A DNA stretch of 64,000 nt from Microcystis panniformis FACHB-1757 (GTDB lineage: Bacteria > Cyanobacteriota > Cyanobacteriia > Cyanobacteriales > Microcystaceae), in contig NZ_CP011339.1 in assembly GCF_001264245.1 (NCBI RefSeq), positions 3,224,001-3,288,000 of the forward strand, in the 5' to 3' direction. Positions 53,387 through 64,000 of the stretch are shown one piece after another (within the stretch, counting starts at the first letter, position 1; each line of letters starts with the position of its first letter). Both the position numbers and the translations under genes were made by a program. The notes beneath the pieces were generated by a model that did not search any database, was not told the DNA's origin, and saw nothing but the letters and a program-made list of their open reading frames with translations.

Positions 53387-55213
53387 ATGTCAAACAAAGA
53401 TACTGTCCAAAATACTGTCAACGTTAGTAATTTTAGTCGCTCGCAACTCGGTCGGCCGGATGAGAACAATTTATATAAGGCAGTCGCCACAATTGCTGAG
53501 GGACATTGGCCGGAAAATCTGTCGGGATACGTTTTTATCGTCTGTCCTTTTCATAGAAAAAATGACCGTCATTTGTTCTCTGGCGAAGGTGTAATTATTA
53601 GATGGGACTTGCAAGGTAAAAATAATCAAGTTAACGTTTACAGTAAAAAACTAAAAACTTGGGATAGTTTTTGGCGAAAAGTTTTACCTATATTTAATAT
53701 TAGTCAAGCCACTTTTCCCGCCGTGGTCAGCATTTTGGGTTGTTCAGAAATAGCGAATACTGCTATGGTTAAACTAGAAAAAGTTTCCGAAAATGAACAA
53801 CTAGAAGAAACCAGATTAATTCTCACTGCCGATGCGGGACGTTACTGGGAAGTGGACCCCGTTTCCCTGGATACTATCACTCCGATTGGTTATTTTGACC
53901 AACATATTGTTTCCGTGCCTTTGTCTATTTTCCCAGTCCTAGAAAATACCGCTCACCCCTTCTACGACAAAAAGACCCAAGAATTTATCACCTGTGAATT
54001 AAAGCTAAAACTTGTATCGGGAGGTATGTTAAAAGATTTAGATAAATCGGTGTATATTGTTCTTTGGGATCAACAAAAACAACTTAAACCCTGGAAACTA
54101 CAGGGAGCTATCCTCGATGGTAGTCCCCATTCGGTCATCGTCACCGAGGATTATATCATGATTCCCGATATGCCTTTTCAGATGGGAGTAGCCAAACTAT
54201 TAGGTATCAGAATCAAGCCTGAAGAAACCTATCCGAAAACTCAAATTTATCTGGTTAAACGTCAAGACCTTAAGGAAGAAGAAACCACCGTTCCCTCGCG
54301 ATTAATTACCTTCAATGGCGACAGTTATCACTTCCTTTGTAATTACCATAGTACCAACGGTCAAATTCAGCTTGTGGCCATCCAAAACGCCACTATTAGT
54401 TTAACCGAAGCGATCGAAAAAGACGATATCCAACATTTTACCGGTCAGGGTTATCCCCCCGAATACCACGGCATTCCCTGGATGTTTTCCTTTGACCCCG
54501 GAGTGCTGCGCAAAGTGGTTATCGAAGATGCCAGGGTGATGAGCGAACAAGCTTTCATCCATCCGGGGTGGTTCTCTACCACTCTCTACACCGCCGACCC
54601 GCGGGAATTGGAACAGGGATACAGCGCTATTTATCAGGTTTATGCCGGTTATGTGCGCGAATTAATCTGTCGTCGTCAGTATATGGATTGTCGCGACCAG
54701 AGTAATCGCATCCTCAGGGATGCCGAACTTCCCTGTCATGACTTGCCCTCGGTATTAGCCAAGGTTCCCTTCGATAAGGATTGGAATCAGTTAACTGAAC
54801 AGATTAGCCAAGAAAAAAAAGCCAGTGATACTCATGTATCCCATTTAGGTCGGGGACTACTGGATTTTTATGTTTGTCCCGATGGCTATATTTTAGATAG
54901 CATTCAGTTTATTCCCCAAGAACAGGGCTATCTATTGACGACGGTTTTAACCCCGACCAGAGTATTAGAAGCTTGGTTATTTAACCCTGACAATCTCAAG
55001 GACGGACCGATTGCTAAACTGAGTTTGCCGGAAGATGTTCACTTTGGTTTTACCTTGCATTCCGAGTATTTCGAGCAAGCGCTGCCTTCTCCCCGTCCTT
55101 CCGTCTCACAGGTAAATCGAGTTCTTTCAGCCTTGCGGAGTCTGGTCTTGGTTCCCGTAGAATTTTTCCTAGGGAAACCGGCAGCCATTTACAATCGCCA
55201 AGTAAAAAAATGA
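53387..55213 (+). CDS. Carotenoid oxygenase (retinal pigment epithelial protein family)
   Basis: About 608 residues from MSNKDTVQNTVNVSNFSRSQ; an ATG two codons earlier is also possible. Family members cleave carotenoid or apocarotenoid double bonds with Fe2+ held by four His. Candidate ligands lie in ENTAHPFYDKKTQ, DGSPHSVIVTEDY, YHFLCNYHSTNG and near the C-terminus in HFGFTLHSEYF. PENLSGYVFIVCPFHRKNDRHLFSGEGVI is the usual N-terminal blade. The sequence is divergent, and longer than typical (about 480-550), so substrate is uncertain. Its stop overlaps the kinase start (ATGA), showing translational coupling. Confidence 0.85.
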   Translation: MSNKDTVQNTVNVSNFSRSQLGRPDENNLYKAVATIAEGHWPENLSGYVFIVCPFHRKNDRHLFSGEGVIIRWDLQGKNNQVNVYSKKLKTWDSFWRKVLPIFNISQATFPAVVSILGCSEIANTAMVKLEKVSENEQLEETRLILTADAGRYWEVDPVSLDTITPIGYFDQHIVSVPLSIFPVLENTAHPFYDKKTQEFITCELKLKLVSGGMLKDLDKSVYIVLWDQQKQLKPWKLQGAILDGSPHSVIVTEDYIMIPDMPFQMGVAKLLGIRIKPEETYPKTQIYLVKRQDLKEEETTVPSRLITFNGDSYHFLCNYHSTNGQIQLVAIQNATISLTEAIEKDDIQHFTGQGYPPEYHGIPWMFSFDPGVLRKVVIEDARVMSEQAFIHPGWFSTTLYTADPRELEQGYSAIYQVYAGYVRELICRRQYMDCRDQSNRILRDAELPCHDLPSVLAKVPFDKDWNQLTEQISQEKKASDTHVSHLGRGLLDFYVCPDGYILDSIQFIPQEQGYLLTTVLTPTRVLEAWLFNPDNLKDGPIAKLSLPEDVHFGFTLHSEYFEQALPSPRPSVSQVNRVLSALRSLVLVPVEFFLGKPAAIYNRQVKK

Positions 55214-58200
55214 TTGTTCTCAACGGATACGACATTCTTGCCCAAATCTACGAAAGCGTTAACTCAGAAGTCTATCGGGCTATTCGCACCGTCGATAATC
55301 AACCGGTTATGCTCAAAATCCTCAAGCAAGAATATCCCACCGCACAACAACTAACCCACTACAAACAGGAGTATAAAACCATCTGCGGCCTGAACTTCGA
55401 GGAGGCGATTAAAGCCTATGGTTTAGAAACCTACCGCAGAACTCCCGTGATTATTTTGGAAGATTTCGGGGGTATATCCTTAAAAAAATGGCTAGAGGGC
55501 AAACCCCTGCCCTTAAGGGAGTTTTTAAGCCTTGCACCCCGAATAGTGGCTAATTTAGAGAAAATTCACAACGCCAAGGTTATTCACAAAGATATTAATC
55601 CTGCCAATATAGTTCTTAACCCCGAAACCGGACAAATTAAAATCATCGATTTTGGCATTGCCAGCGTCCTGCGGCGGGAAAATCCGGGGCTAAAAAATCC
55701 CAACGTTCTAGAGGGGACTTTAGCCTATATTTCTCCCGAACAAACCGGACGGATGAATCGTAGTCTCGATTACCGCACGGATTTTTATTCCTTGGGCGTT
55801 AGCTTCTATGAACTTCTCACCGGACAATTACCTTTTCCAGCTAACGATGCTTTGGAATTAGTTCACTGTCATCTGGCAAAACAACCCTTGGAGATTAATA
55901 GTCTCGTCAAGGAGAAAATTCCCCCGGTGGTGGAGGCAATCATCAGGAAACTGATGGCTAAAACCCCCGAGGAACGATACCAAAGTGCCTACGGTATTCG
56001 GGCAGATTTAGAGGAATGTTTAAGACAACTGGAAACAACGGGTAAAATTGAGGATTTTGTCATCGCTAGGCAAGATCTAGCCAATCAGTTCCAAATTCCC
56101 CAAAAACTCTACGGTAGGGAGGCAGAAATCGCCACTCTCCTCACTGCTTTTCAACGGGTAGCCACGGTGGATAAAAACTCCTCTCACACCGAACTGATGC
56201 TAGTTACGGGTTATTCTGGCATGGGTAAAACCACCTTGGTTAGGGAAATTTATCAGCCAATTACTGAAAAACGCGGCTTTTTTATCTCTGGTAAATTTGA
56301 CCAGTTTCAGCGCGATATTCCCTATGCTGCCGTGATTAGCGCTTTGACTCATCTGGTTAAGCAACTTTTGGGGGAAAGTCAGCCACAACTGCAACTATGG
56401 CGACAAAAACTCCTCAAGTCTTTGGGGGCGAATGCACGGGTTATTATTGATGTGATTCCCCAACTAGAATTAATTATCGGTCCACAACCAGAGGTGTTAC
56501 AATTAGGAGCGATCGCTACTCAAAATCGCTTTAATTTAGTCTTTAAAAATTTTATTCGGGTCTTTTGTTCCCCAGAACATCCCCTGGTCATCTTTCTCGA
56601 TGATTTACAATGGGCAGACTTGGCTAGTCTCCAGTTGATAGAATTAATTATGCTCGATGGCGATATGGACTATTTGTTTTTAATTGGCTCCTATCGCAGT
56701 AATGAAATTAATTCCACCCACCCCCTAACCGCTACCCTCGATAAATTAGAGCAGGGGGCATAATTATCAATCAAGTTATTTTAAAACCTCTGGGTCCTGC
56801 ACAGGTCAATCAGTTAATTGCCGACACCTTAAATCATTCACCAGAATATGTGCAATCTTTGTCCGCTTTAGTCTGGCAAAAAACCCACGGTAATCCTTTT
56901 TTTGTCAATGAATTTCTCAAAACTATCTACTGGGAAAATTGGCTATTTTTCCAATCGGGGCAAGAAACAACCACTAAAACCGATAATAATAGGGGCTATT
57001 GGCAATGGCATCTCGGCCAAATTCAAAGGATTGGCAGTACCGATAATCTGATTCAATTTATGATGGGCAAAATGCAGAAATTGCCTCCCGAAACCCAAGA
57101 AGTCTTAAGTTTAGCAGCCTGTCTTGGGGCAGAATTTAATTTATATAATCTGACGGTTATCTCTGAAAAATCACCTTCAGAACTTTTACCAATTTTAACT
57201 TCTAGTAGCGAAGCTGGTTTAATTATTCTCCTCTCAGAATTAGATGAACAATTACTGATTCAAGAATATAAATTTGCTCATGATCGCATTCAACAAGGAG
57301 CTTACGCTCTCATCGAAGACAGCCAAAAAGCCGTAATTCACCTAAAAATTGGTCGCCTACTTTGGCAGCATACTTCTGTCAACGAATTATCGGAAAAGAT
57401 TTTTAAAATAGTTGATCATCTCAACCTTGGTTATCAACTAATTAGCGAGAAAAAAGAACGAGAGTCAGTGGCTAACTTGAATTTACTAGCAGCCCAAAAA
57501 GCAAAAGCCGCTAATGCCCAAGCTGGAGCCTTAAAATATATCAAAACCGCTCAAAAACTTCTCAAAAAATCAAGCTGGAAAAATAACTATCAACTGACTT
57601 TAAATATTTATTCTGAAGCCACAGAAATCGCCTATTTAAGTGGGAACTTTGAGCCGATGCAACGCTGGGCTAATCTCGTATTAAAACAGGCAAAAACTAC
57701 CCTAGATAAAATCAAAGTTTATGAAGTAATCATCGAAGCGTATCACGCCCAAAATCAAGAACTAAAAGCGGTACAAATTGGTTTATCTGTCCTTAAAAGC
57801 TTCGATTTCCAGATTCCTGAATCCTTACAATCATCAGATATTCAAAAAGAACTAACTAAAACCCGACAAAAATTAGCGGGGCAAAATATCGAAGATTTAA
57901 GTAATTTACCGCCGATAAATGAGGAAGAAAAATTAGCAATAATGAAGATAGGGACTGCCATATTTCCTCCTGTTTTTATTGCCGCACCTCATCTCTTACC
58001 CATCCTAGTATCAAAACAGGTTAACTTATCAATTGAATACGGCAATAGTTATCTAGCGGCTTTTACTTATGTCAATTATGGCTTAATCCTTTGCGGTATT
58101 TTAGAAGATTGGGAAACGGGTTATCAATTTGGACGATTAGCTTTAAACATCGCTGATAAATTTCATGCCAAAGCCCTGATGCCGAAAATAATTGCCGTCT

Positions 58201-61200
58201 TTTCCGCCACTATTAGTATCTGGAAAGAACCGATTAAAAATTCCCTGTCCTTGTTAAAATCTTCCTATCAAACCGGTTTAGAAATGGGCGATCTCTACTA
58301 CGGAACAACCTGTGCCTATCTTTACTGTTTTCATTCTGCCTTTATCGGACAAGAATTAACCGAATTAGCCCAAGAAATAGCTAACTATGATCTGGCTTTT
58401 GTTAAGCTCAAACAAGAAAACCCTCGCAACTATCTAAAAATCTATGGTCAAACAGTTTTAAATCTGCTGAGGCACTCGGAAAATCCCGGTCATTTAGAAG
58501 GACAGTACTATCAAGAAACTGTTATGTTACCGTACCATCTAGAGGCTAATGATCTCTACGGTCTCTGTGCTTTATTTGTTAATAAATTATACCTTTGTTA
58601 TCTATTTGGACAGCACGAACAAGCCATTGAAAATGCTAACCAAGCCCAAAAATATCTGGGAGGAGCTACCGCTACTTTCTTGATTCCTCTGCATAATGTC
58701 TATGATTCCCTCGCCCATTTAGCTATTTATAATCATCTGGACAATGACCAAAAAAAGCAAGTATTAGAACGAGTGACGAATAATCAGAGAAAGCTGTGGG
58801 AATGGGCTAATCAAGCACCCCAGAACTATCTCCATAAATTTTATTTAGTGCAAGCGGAAAAAGACCGGGTGCAGCAATCCTATCTAGAAGCCATAGAAAA
58901 CTACGATCTAGCCATCGCTAAAGCCAAGGAAAATGAATACATTAATGAAGAGGCACTAGCTAACGAACTAGCGGCGAAATTCTATCTCGATTGGGGTAAA
59001 GTAAAAATTGCCAAAACCTACATCAATGAAGCTGCTTATCTCTATTCTCTTTGGGGAGCAACCGCTAAAGTCAAAGATATAGAAAGCCGCTATTCTCAGT
59101 TAATGGTCAATAATTATGGTTCCAATTCCCCGACCGAAACTAGGAGAACTACCACCAGAAAAAATTCAGCCAGTCATTCGGGAGATCTGTTAGATTTAGC
59201 CACGATCATGAAGGCATCCCAAGCCATTTCTAGCGAGATAGTTTTAGATAAGTTACTCGCCACCCTGATGAAAATTCTCATCGAAAATGCCGGGGCGCAG
59301 CTGGGCTATCTTATCCTAGAAAGCGGCGGACAATTATCGATCGAAGCCTCCGGTTCAGTGCAGGAAGATAGGGTGACAGTCTTTAAATCTAATGCGATCG
59401 AAGAACATCTTCCCGTCTCAATTATTAACTATGTAGCCCGGAGCGGTCAAACCGTTCTTAATAACGATGCTGCCCATCAGGGCAATTTTAGCAACGATCC
59501 CTATATAAAAACCCATCAAACCAAATCGCTGCTCTGTTCGCCTCTCCTCGACCAAGGACAACTGCGGGGAATTGTCTATCTAGAAAATAACCTCACCGTC
59601 GGGGCTTTTACCCAAGAAAGATTGGAAGTGCTGCAACTGCTCTCTAGCCAAGCGGCGATCGCAATTACTAACGCCAAACTCTACGCTGAAATCAAAGCCA
59701 AACAGAGACAACTAGCGCAATTTTTAGAAGCCATGCCAGTGGGGGTATTTGTCCTCGATGCCGACAGTCAACCCTATTATGCCAATCAAACCGCCCAAGA
59801 GATTTTAGGAAAAGGGATAGTTAATATCACCACGGCTAATCAGTTGGGGAAAACCTATCAGTTATATCAAGCTGGAACCGATCGATTGTATCCCACCGAA
59901 GACCAGCCGATTGTCCGAGCTTTAAGGGGGGAAAAAAACACGATGGATGATCTAGAAATTCACCAAGGAGAGAAGATTATTCCCCTAGAAGTGTATGCTA
60001 CGCCCGTTTTTGACGAAAAAGGGGAAATTATCTATGCGATCACCGCTTTTACCGATATTAGCGAACGAAAACAGGCGGAAGCGGAACGGATTCGCTTTAC
60101 CGAAGAATTAGCCGAGTATAGCCGCACCCTAGAACAGAAAGTGCAGGAGCGCACCCTAGAACTCAGCCAAACCCTAGAAATTCTCAAGGCCACCCAAGCA
60201 GAATTACTGTTTGAAAATGAACTGCTCAGAAGTAGCGAAGAATCTAGCACCTTTGACTACCAAGTGGGGGGCAGTTTACCCATGGATGCTCCCACCTACG
60301 TGGTCCGCGCCGCCGACCGTTATCTCTATAAAGCCCTCAAACGCGGCGATTTTTGCTATGTTCTCAATCCCCGTCAAATGGGTAAGTCTAGTTTAATGGT
60401 ACGCATGATCGATCACCTCCAACACGAGGGCATCTGTTGCGCTCCCATTGATTTAACCCGTATCGGCAGCGAAAATGTCACTTCTGACCAATGGTACAAG
60501 GGGATAGCCTTCGAGTTAGGGCGACGTTTTGGCCTGCTCAAAAGGGTTAATCTGAAAGCTTGGTGGCAAGAACGGGAAGATGTCTCGGCAGTGCAGCGCT
60601 TGGGCGAATTTATTGAAGAAGTGTTATTGCTGGAAGTGGGGATAGTGGAGGGTTCTCCCCCGAAACCGATAGCGATTTTTATCGATGAAATTGATAGCGT
60701 TTTGGGCTTAAATTTCGCAGTTAATGACTTTTTTGCCCTGATTCGTTCCTGCTATAACCAGCGTGGTTTTAACCCGCTCTATCGGCGTTTGACCTTCGCT
60801 TTCTTCGGTGTTGTCACCCCCTCCGATTTAATTACCGACCACCAAATCACTCCTTTTAATATCGGTCATTCGATTCAATTGGAGGGTTTTAAGGAACACG
60901 AAGCCCAGCCTTTACTGCGCGGATTGGCCGAGAAAGTTAGTAACCCGCAAACTGTCTTAAAAGAAGTCTTTGCTTGGACAAACGGTCAACCTTTTCTGAC
61001 CCAAAAACTCTGTCAGTTAATTCGCACCGCCGCCTCGCCGATTCCCCCCAATGGTGAGGCCTCCTGGATTGAGGACTTGGTACAGAAGAAGATCATTGAC
61101 AATTGGGAGGCTCAGGATGAACCGGAACATCTGCGGACTATTCGCGATCGGCTCCTCAACAGTCATCGCTCCCAGTTGCTCCTGAGACTCTATGAACGGA

Positions 61201-61361
61201 TTTTAAGGGAAAAAGAGGTGATTGCTGAGGATAGCCCCCCAGAAAAAGAGTTACTTTTATCGGGGTTAGTGATCAAAGACCAGGGCCAGCTGCGGGTTCA
61301 TAATCCCATCTATCGGGCCATCTTTAACCTCGATTGGCTGGGTTGCAGCTCAAATTTGTAG
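55210..61361 (+). CDS. Giant Ser/Thr kinase - AAA ATPase - GAF - PAS - AAA_35 signalling protein (single-base frameshift)
   Basis: About 2050 residues if one G is added to the G5 run near 56758, which restores LEQGGIIINQVILKPLGPAQ; as read, two frames result (to 56763 and from about 56764). Order: Ser/Thr kinase (1-270; HKDINPANIVL catalytic loop, KIIDFGIAS), ATPase with Walker A GYSGMGKTTLV and LVIFLDDLQWAD (295-520), long helical TPR-like region, GAF (nt 59185-59695), PAS (59715-60090), short coiled coil, then an AAA_35 NTPase (P-loop NPRQMGKSSLMVRM, Walker B IAIFIDEIDSVL). Relatives usually end in a histidine kinase; here that position is taken by the AAA_35 module. Coupled to the carotenoid oxygenase. 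Confidence 0.9.
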
Positions 61362-61385
61362 AAATATCCACTACAGAGCAATTAT

Positions 61386-61479
61386 TGGGACTTAAACGCT
61401 CAATACAGATCAAATCGATTATAATCGCTACAGAGTCGGCACTTGACGTTGAGAGATTGGCAATGAAACAGACAACCCC
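61386..61479 (+). repeat. Direct repeat, left copy
   Basis: TGGGACTTAAACGCTCAA to GACAACCCC, about 85% identical to 63770-63861 by eye. The two bracket the split glycosyltransferase gene. Contains GCTACAGAGTCGGCACTTGA. No other gene is convincing in 61362-61658. Confidence 0.8.
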
Positions 61480-61658
61480 CTCCGAGTCAGAGATAAATGA
61501 AGCTTACTTCGCCATGTTATCTTGGTGTTTTGTGCCTAAATTTCCCCGCAAGTCAGCCCCCTGTCTCGGCCAGTGCGAGTCGCTATTCTCGGAGCAACAC
61601 GAGCAGTCGTGACTAAATTACTCGAATTCCGCTATTTTCCTTTCGTAAGATTAGAGCC

Positions 61659-63779
61659 ATGAACAAAACAGATGTAATGAGTTGGATTTATTTTAGTCAT
61701 CCAAAAAAAGCTGATATTGTCAATATTTTAATAATTATTGCCATATGGACTGTGATGGTAATTGTCGTCAATCCTTTGGGTAATTTTCCTCTTAATGATG
61801 ACTGGGTTTATGGACTGGCAGTAAAATCGATTCTGGAGAAAGGTGATTTCCGCCTTCCCAGTCCAGCCCATACTAACCTATTTTTTCAAGCCTTTTGGGG
61901 AGCCTTATTTTGCCTTCCTTTTGGATTTTCATTTACTGCATTACGCTTCTCAACTTTAACCTTAGGATTAATCGGTGCGATTGGTACTTATGGACTGCTT
62001 AGAGAAGTTAATGCCAATCAGAAAATCTCTTGGTTGGGCGCTTTGCTGATAGTGGTTAATCCTCTATACTTTGGATTAGCTAACAGCTTTATGACCGACG
62101 TTCCTTTTCTGGCTTTAAGTATCCTATCTTTCTATTTTCTGATCAGGGGATTGAAGCGGGAATCAACTATGGAAATTATTCTCGGTATTTGCCTCGCTTA
62201 TATCACGATTTTAATCCGTCAATACGCAATTATTATTCTTTTATCATTTGCCCTAGCATACTCGTTTAAACAAAGATTTAAAGGCTCTTCGGTTTGTGTT
62301 ATGCAATGGACGGGGGTTATAAGGGATGGAACCCTTATAGAGAAAGGCATTTAGCGATTTTTGTCAATTGTTTTTGCTCTAGAGCGAACTAATCAATTAA
62401 GTCTCTTGCCAGATAAGGATTTAGTCGATTTATGCCCCCCTATCGAACCATAACAAGTAACGAAGAGCCGATTTAAATTAAAAATTTTATTGGGCAGTTC
62501 CCTGATATTTTTATCAGGAATTTTACTACATGAACTGTATCAAAAATGGCTTTATTCTACAGGACGCATGCCTTTAACAGCAGAGAATACCCTGACTATA
62601 ATAGCAGAGAAGGTATTGATAGCTATAGGAAAATTAGATTTCGGCAACCACATTTTAATGATTTCAATTATATACCTGAGTTGTTTAGTCTTCCTTGCCC
62701 TAGCGATCTTTTGGACAAAAAAATTAAAATTAAAAATTTTGTTGGGCAGTTCTCTGATGGTTTCCTTGGTAATCTTACTCTATAAATTGTATCAACAATG
62801 GCTTGAATCTAAAGAGCGGACTCTTTTAATAATGGAGAATGTGTTGATGAATATGCAAAAATTAGATTTTGGCAACCATATTCTAATTATTTCAATTGGT
62901 TGTTTTATTTTCCCATTCATAGCGATATTTTTTTCTGGGAAATTTAAGGAAATATCGCGCCAACACCAAAGAATAACGCTCTTAGCTTTATCTAGCTTTT
63001 TTGTTGTCGTGATGGGTAAATTGATCCAGCAAGGCAAAACTATGCCCTTCATCGGTAATGTCCTAGTTTATTTTGGCTTAGGCCCTTTAACCCTTCGAGA
63101 TACTTATATCTTGAAGGTAAATTATCCCCCCTATTCCCTTGGCTTAAAAATATTTTGGTTGATGATGACGGCGATTGGTGTAGTTGGAGCGCTTTTATTG
63201 CTTTACTATTTATGCTCAGGGATATTGCAAACCTTTTCTGAATCAGAAAAATGGTTGAATTTACTAATAATTTCTGCGATATTAGTTTATCTTTTTCTTT
63301 TGGGAATAAAGTATGCTTTTGATCGTTATTTTTTGCTGCTTGTACCATTATTTATGGTCCTTATAGTAATTTTAAACAAGGACATTGCCGAACGAGATAT
63401 TGGCAAAAAAATAACTGCTTTTGCCTTGACAATGATCTTTATTTGGGGCGGATTTACTATGGCTGCAACCCATGACTACTTAGCCTGGAACCGAACTCGG
63501 TGGCAAGCCTTAAATGATTTGATGGAACAGGGAGTTACTCCTGAATATATCGATGGGGGATACGAATTTAATGGCTGGTATTTAAACGATATAAAATATC
63601 AGAAGCAGCGGGGTAAAAGTTACTGGTGGGTAAATCGTGATGACTACATGATTTCCTCTGGATTGCTCAAAGGTTATCAAGAAGTCAAACGCTATCCTTT
63701 TGCAAGATGGCTGCTTTTAAAGCAAGATAATGTTTTTGTTCTCCATAAGATGGCTGAAGATAAAACTAATGGGACTTAA
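61659..63779 (+). pseudogene. Membrane glycosyltransferase (GT39/ArnT-like), split by a MITE
   Basis: A multi-helix protein of about 640 residues: first loop PLGNFPLNDDWVYGLAVKSI with the acidic pair typical of lipid-phosphate-sugar GT-C enzymes, SFMTDVPFLALSIL in the second loop, then at least ten more helices and a soluble end PEYIDGGYEFNGWYLNDIKY. After KQRFK a 187-bp MITE introduces a stop at 62354; removal of it and one GATTTAAA joins KQRFKLKILLGSSLIFLSGI in frame. Predicted role: adding sugars to surface polymers. Two internal segments (LKILLGSSL at about 62480 and 62730) suggest an internal duplication. Confidence 0.82.
62283..62469. mobile_element. 187-bp ISL3-like MITE, copy 2
   Basis: Starts GGCTCTTCGGTTTGTGTTAT, ends with the complement of GGCTCTTCGTTACTTGTTAT; GATTTAAA repeated at 62275-62282 and 62470-62477. 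Same family as 43706-43892. Confidence 0.93.
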
Positions 63780-63861
63780 ACGCTCAAACGATCAAATCGA
63801 GTATAACCGCTACAGAGTCGGCACTTGACGTTGAGAGAGCGGCTATGAAATAGACAACCCC
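63770..63861 (+). repeat. Direct repeat, right copy
   Basis: Second copy of the 61386-61479 repeat. It supplies the stop codon of the glycosyltransferase gene (GGG ACT TAA). The remaining 63862-64000 shows no gene. Confidence 0.8.
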
Positions 63862-64000
63862 AGCCGCGATACCTCTCTGGCTTTGACCAATGGTGTGGGC
63901 GTTTTGACAATGGAGAAGAAAATCATCTCCATTCCTGTCCATTTTGGTCAAAATAATCAATGATCCTGAATCTTGGTGATTAAAAAAGCGTTAATTGCTT

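Noticed and set aside
60211..60396. Short frames inside the giant kinase gene and other core genes
   Set aside because: Shadow frames of strongly supported coding sequences with no start signals or homology.
1..64000. tRNA and rRNA genes
   Set aside because: No cloverleaf-like sequence with T-loop GTTC-A-A signature or rRNA motif was recognised in intergenic regions; a covariance search could not be run.

Overview
The window is about 43% GC chromosomal DNA from a unicellular bloom-forming cyanobacterium, most likely Microcystis or a close relative. The evidence is photosynthesis genes (acsF for chlorophyll ring closure, chlG chlorophyll synthase, a high-light-inducible protein, a PetL-like cytochrome b6f subunit, rpaB), the cyanophycin pair cphB-cphA, frequent GCGATCGC (HIP1-type) octamers, and a very heavy load of insertion sequences, MITEs, tandem repeats, Uma2 and DUF29 genes. 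This assignment is inference from content; no search was run.

Layout. 1-2896: a caspase-like receptor (cut by the window edge) with an upstream EACC1-type small protein, an arrangement known from predicted NTP-dependent conflict systems. 3227-4030: an inverted-repeat element and an orphan Phd/YefM antitoxin with a decayed PIN toxin. 4120-11527: ordinary core genes (SGNH esterase, MetF-like, glycine-repeat protein, acetyltransferase, clpB, zinc ribbon protein, acsF). 11852-18877: an accessory island with IS4-like copies, MITEs, a candidate integron attC site followed by a foreign PIN-like gene, an IS5 fragment, an IS1 copy, and the C-terminal stump of a BREX-type PglZ. 18924-29724: trmD, cphB, cphA, a methyltransferase-nuclease fusion, a CCB2/4-like protein, rpaB, radA, petL. 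29797-38376: a tandem DUF29 array, UPF0104 protein, Uma2, metallopeptidase, hli, BI-1 protein, and the DUF2862-Get3-chlG operon. 38649-51550: a second accessory region with five IS elements (one nested, one broken), two Uma2 copies from a segmental duplication, Rpn genes and another broken toxin-antitoxin pair. 51879-61361: an HTH-AAA protein, a carotenoid oxygenase, and a roughly 2050-residue kinase-ATPase-GAF-PAS-AAA signalling protein whose start overlaps the oxygenase stop. 61386-63861: a membrane glycosyltransferase gene split by a MITE and bracketed by direct repeats.

Three things matter most. First, the carotenoid oxygenase / giant kinase pair with its matching upstream AAA protein looks like an undescribed apocarotenoid or carotenoid-linked signalling module. 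Second, two MITE families can be resolved to the base: a 91-101 bp family with TA duplications (four copies) and a 187 bp family with 8-bp duplications (two copies); together they split a DUF29 gene, a transposase, a Uma2 gene and a glycosyltransferase, and the pre-insertion reading frames can be restored exactly. Third, cphA, chlG, a Uma2 gene and the giant kinase each carry a single-base deletion inside a G or C run. Because chlG should be essential, sequencing error in homopolymers is the simplest explanation, and these genes are annotated here as single genes.
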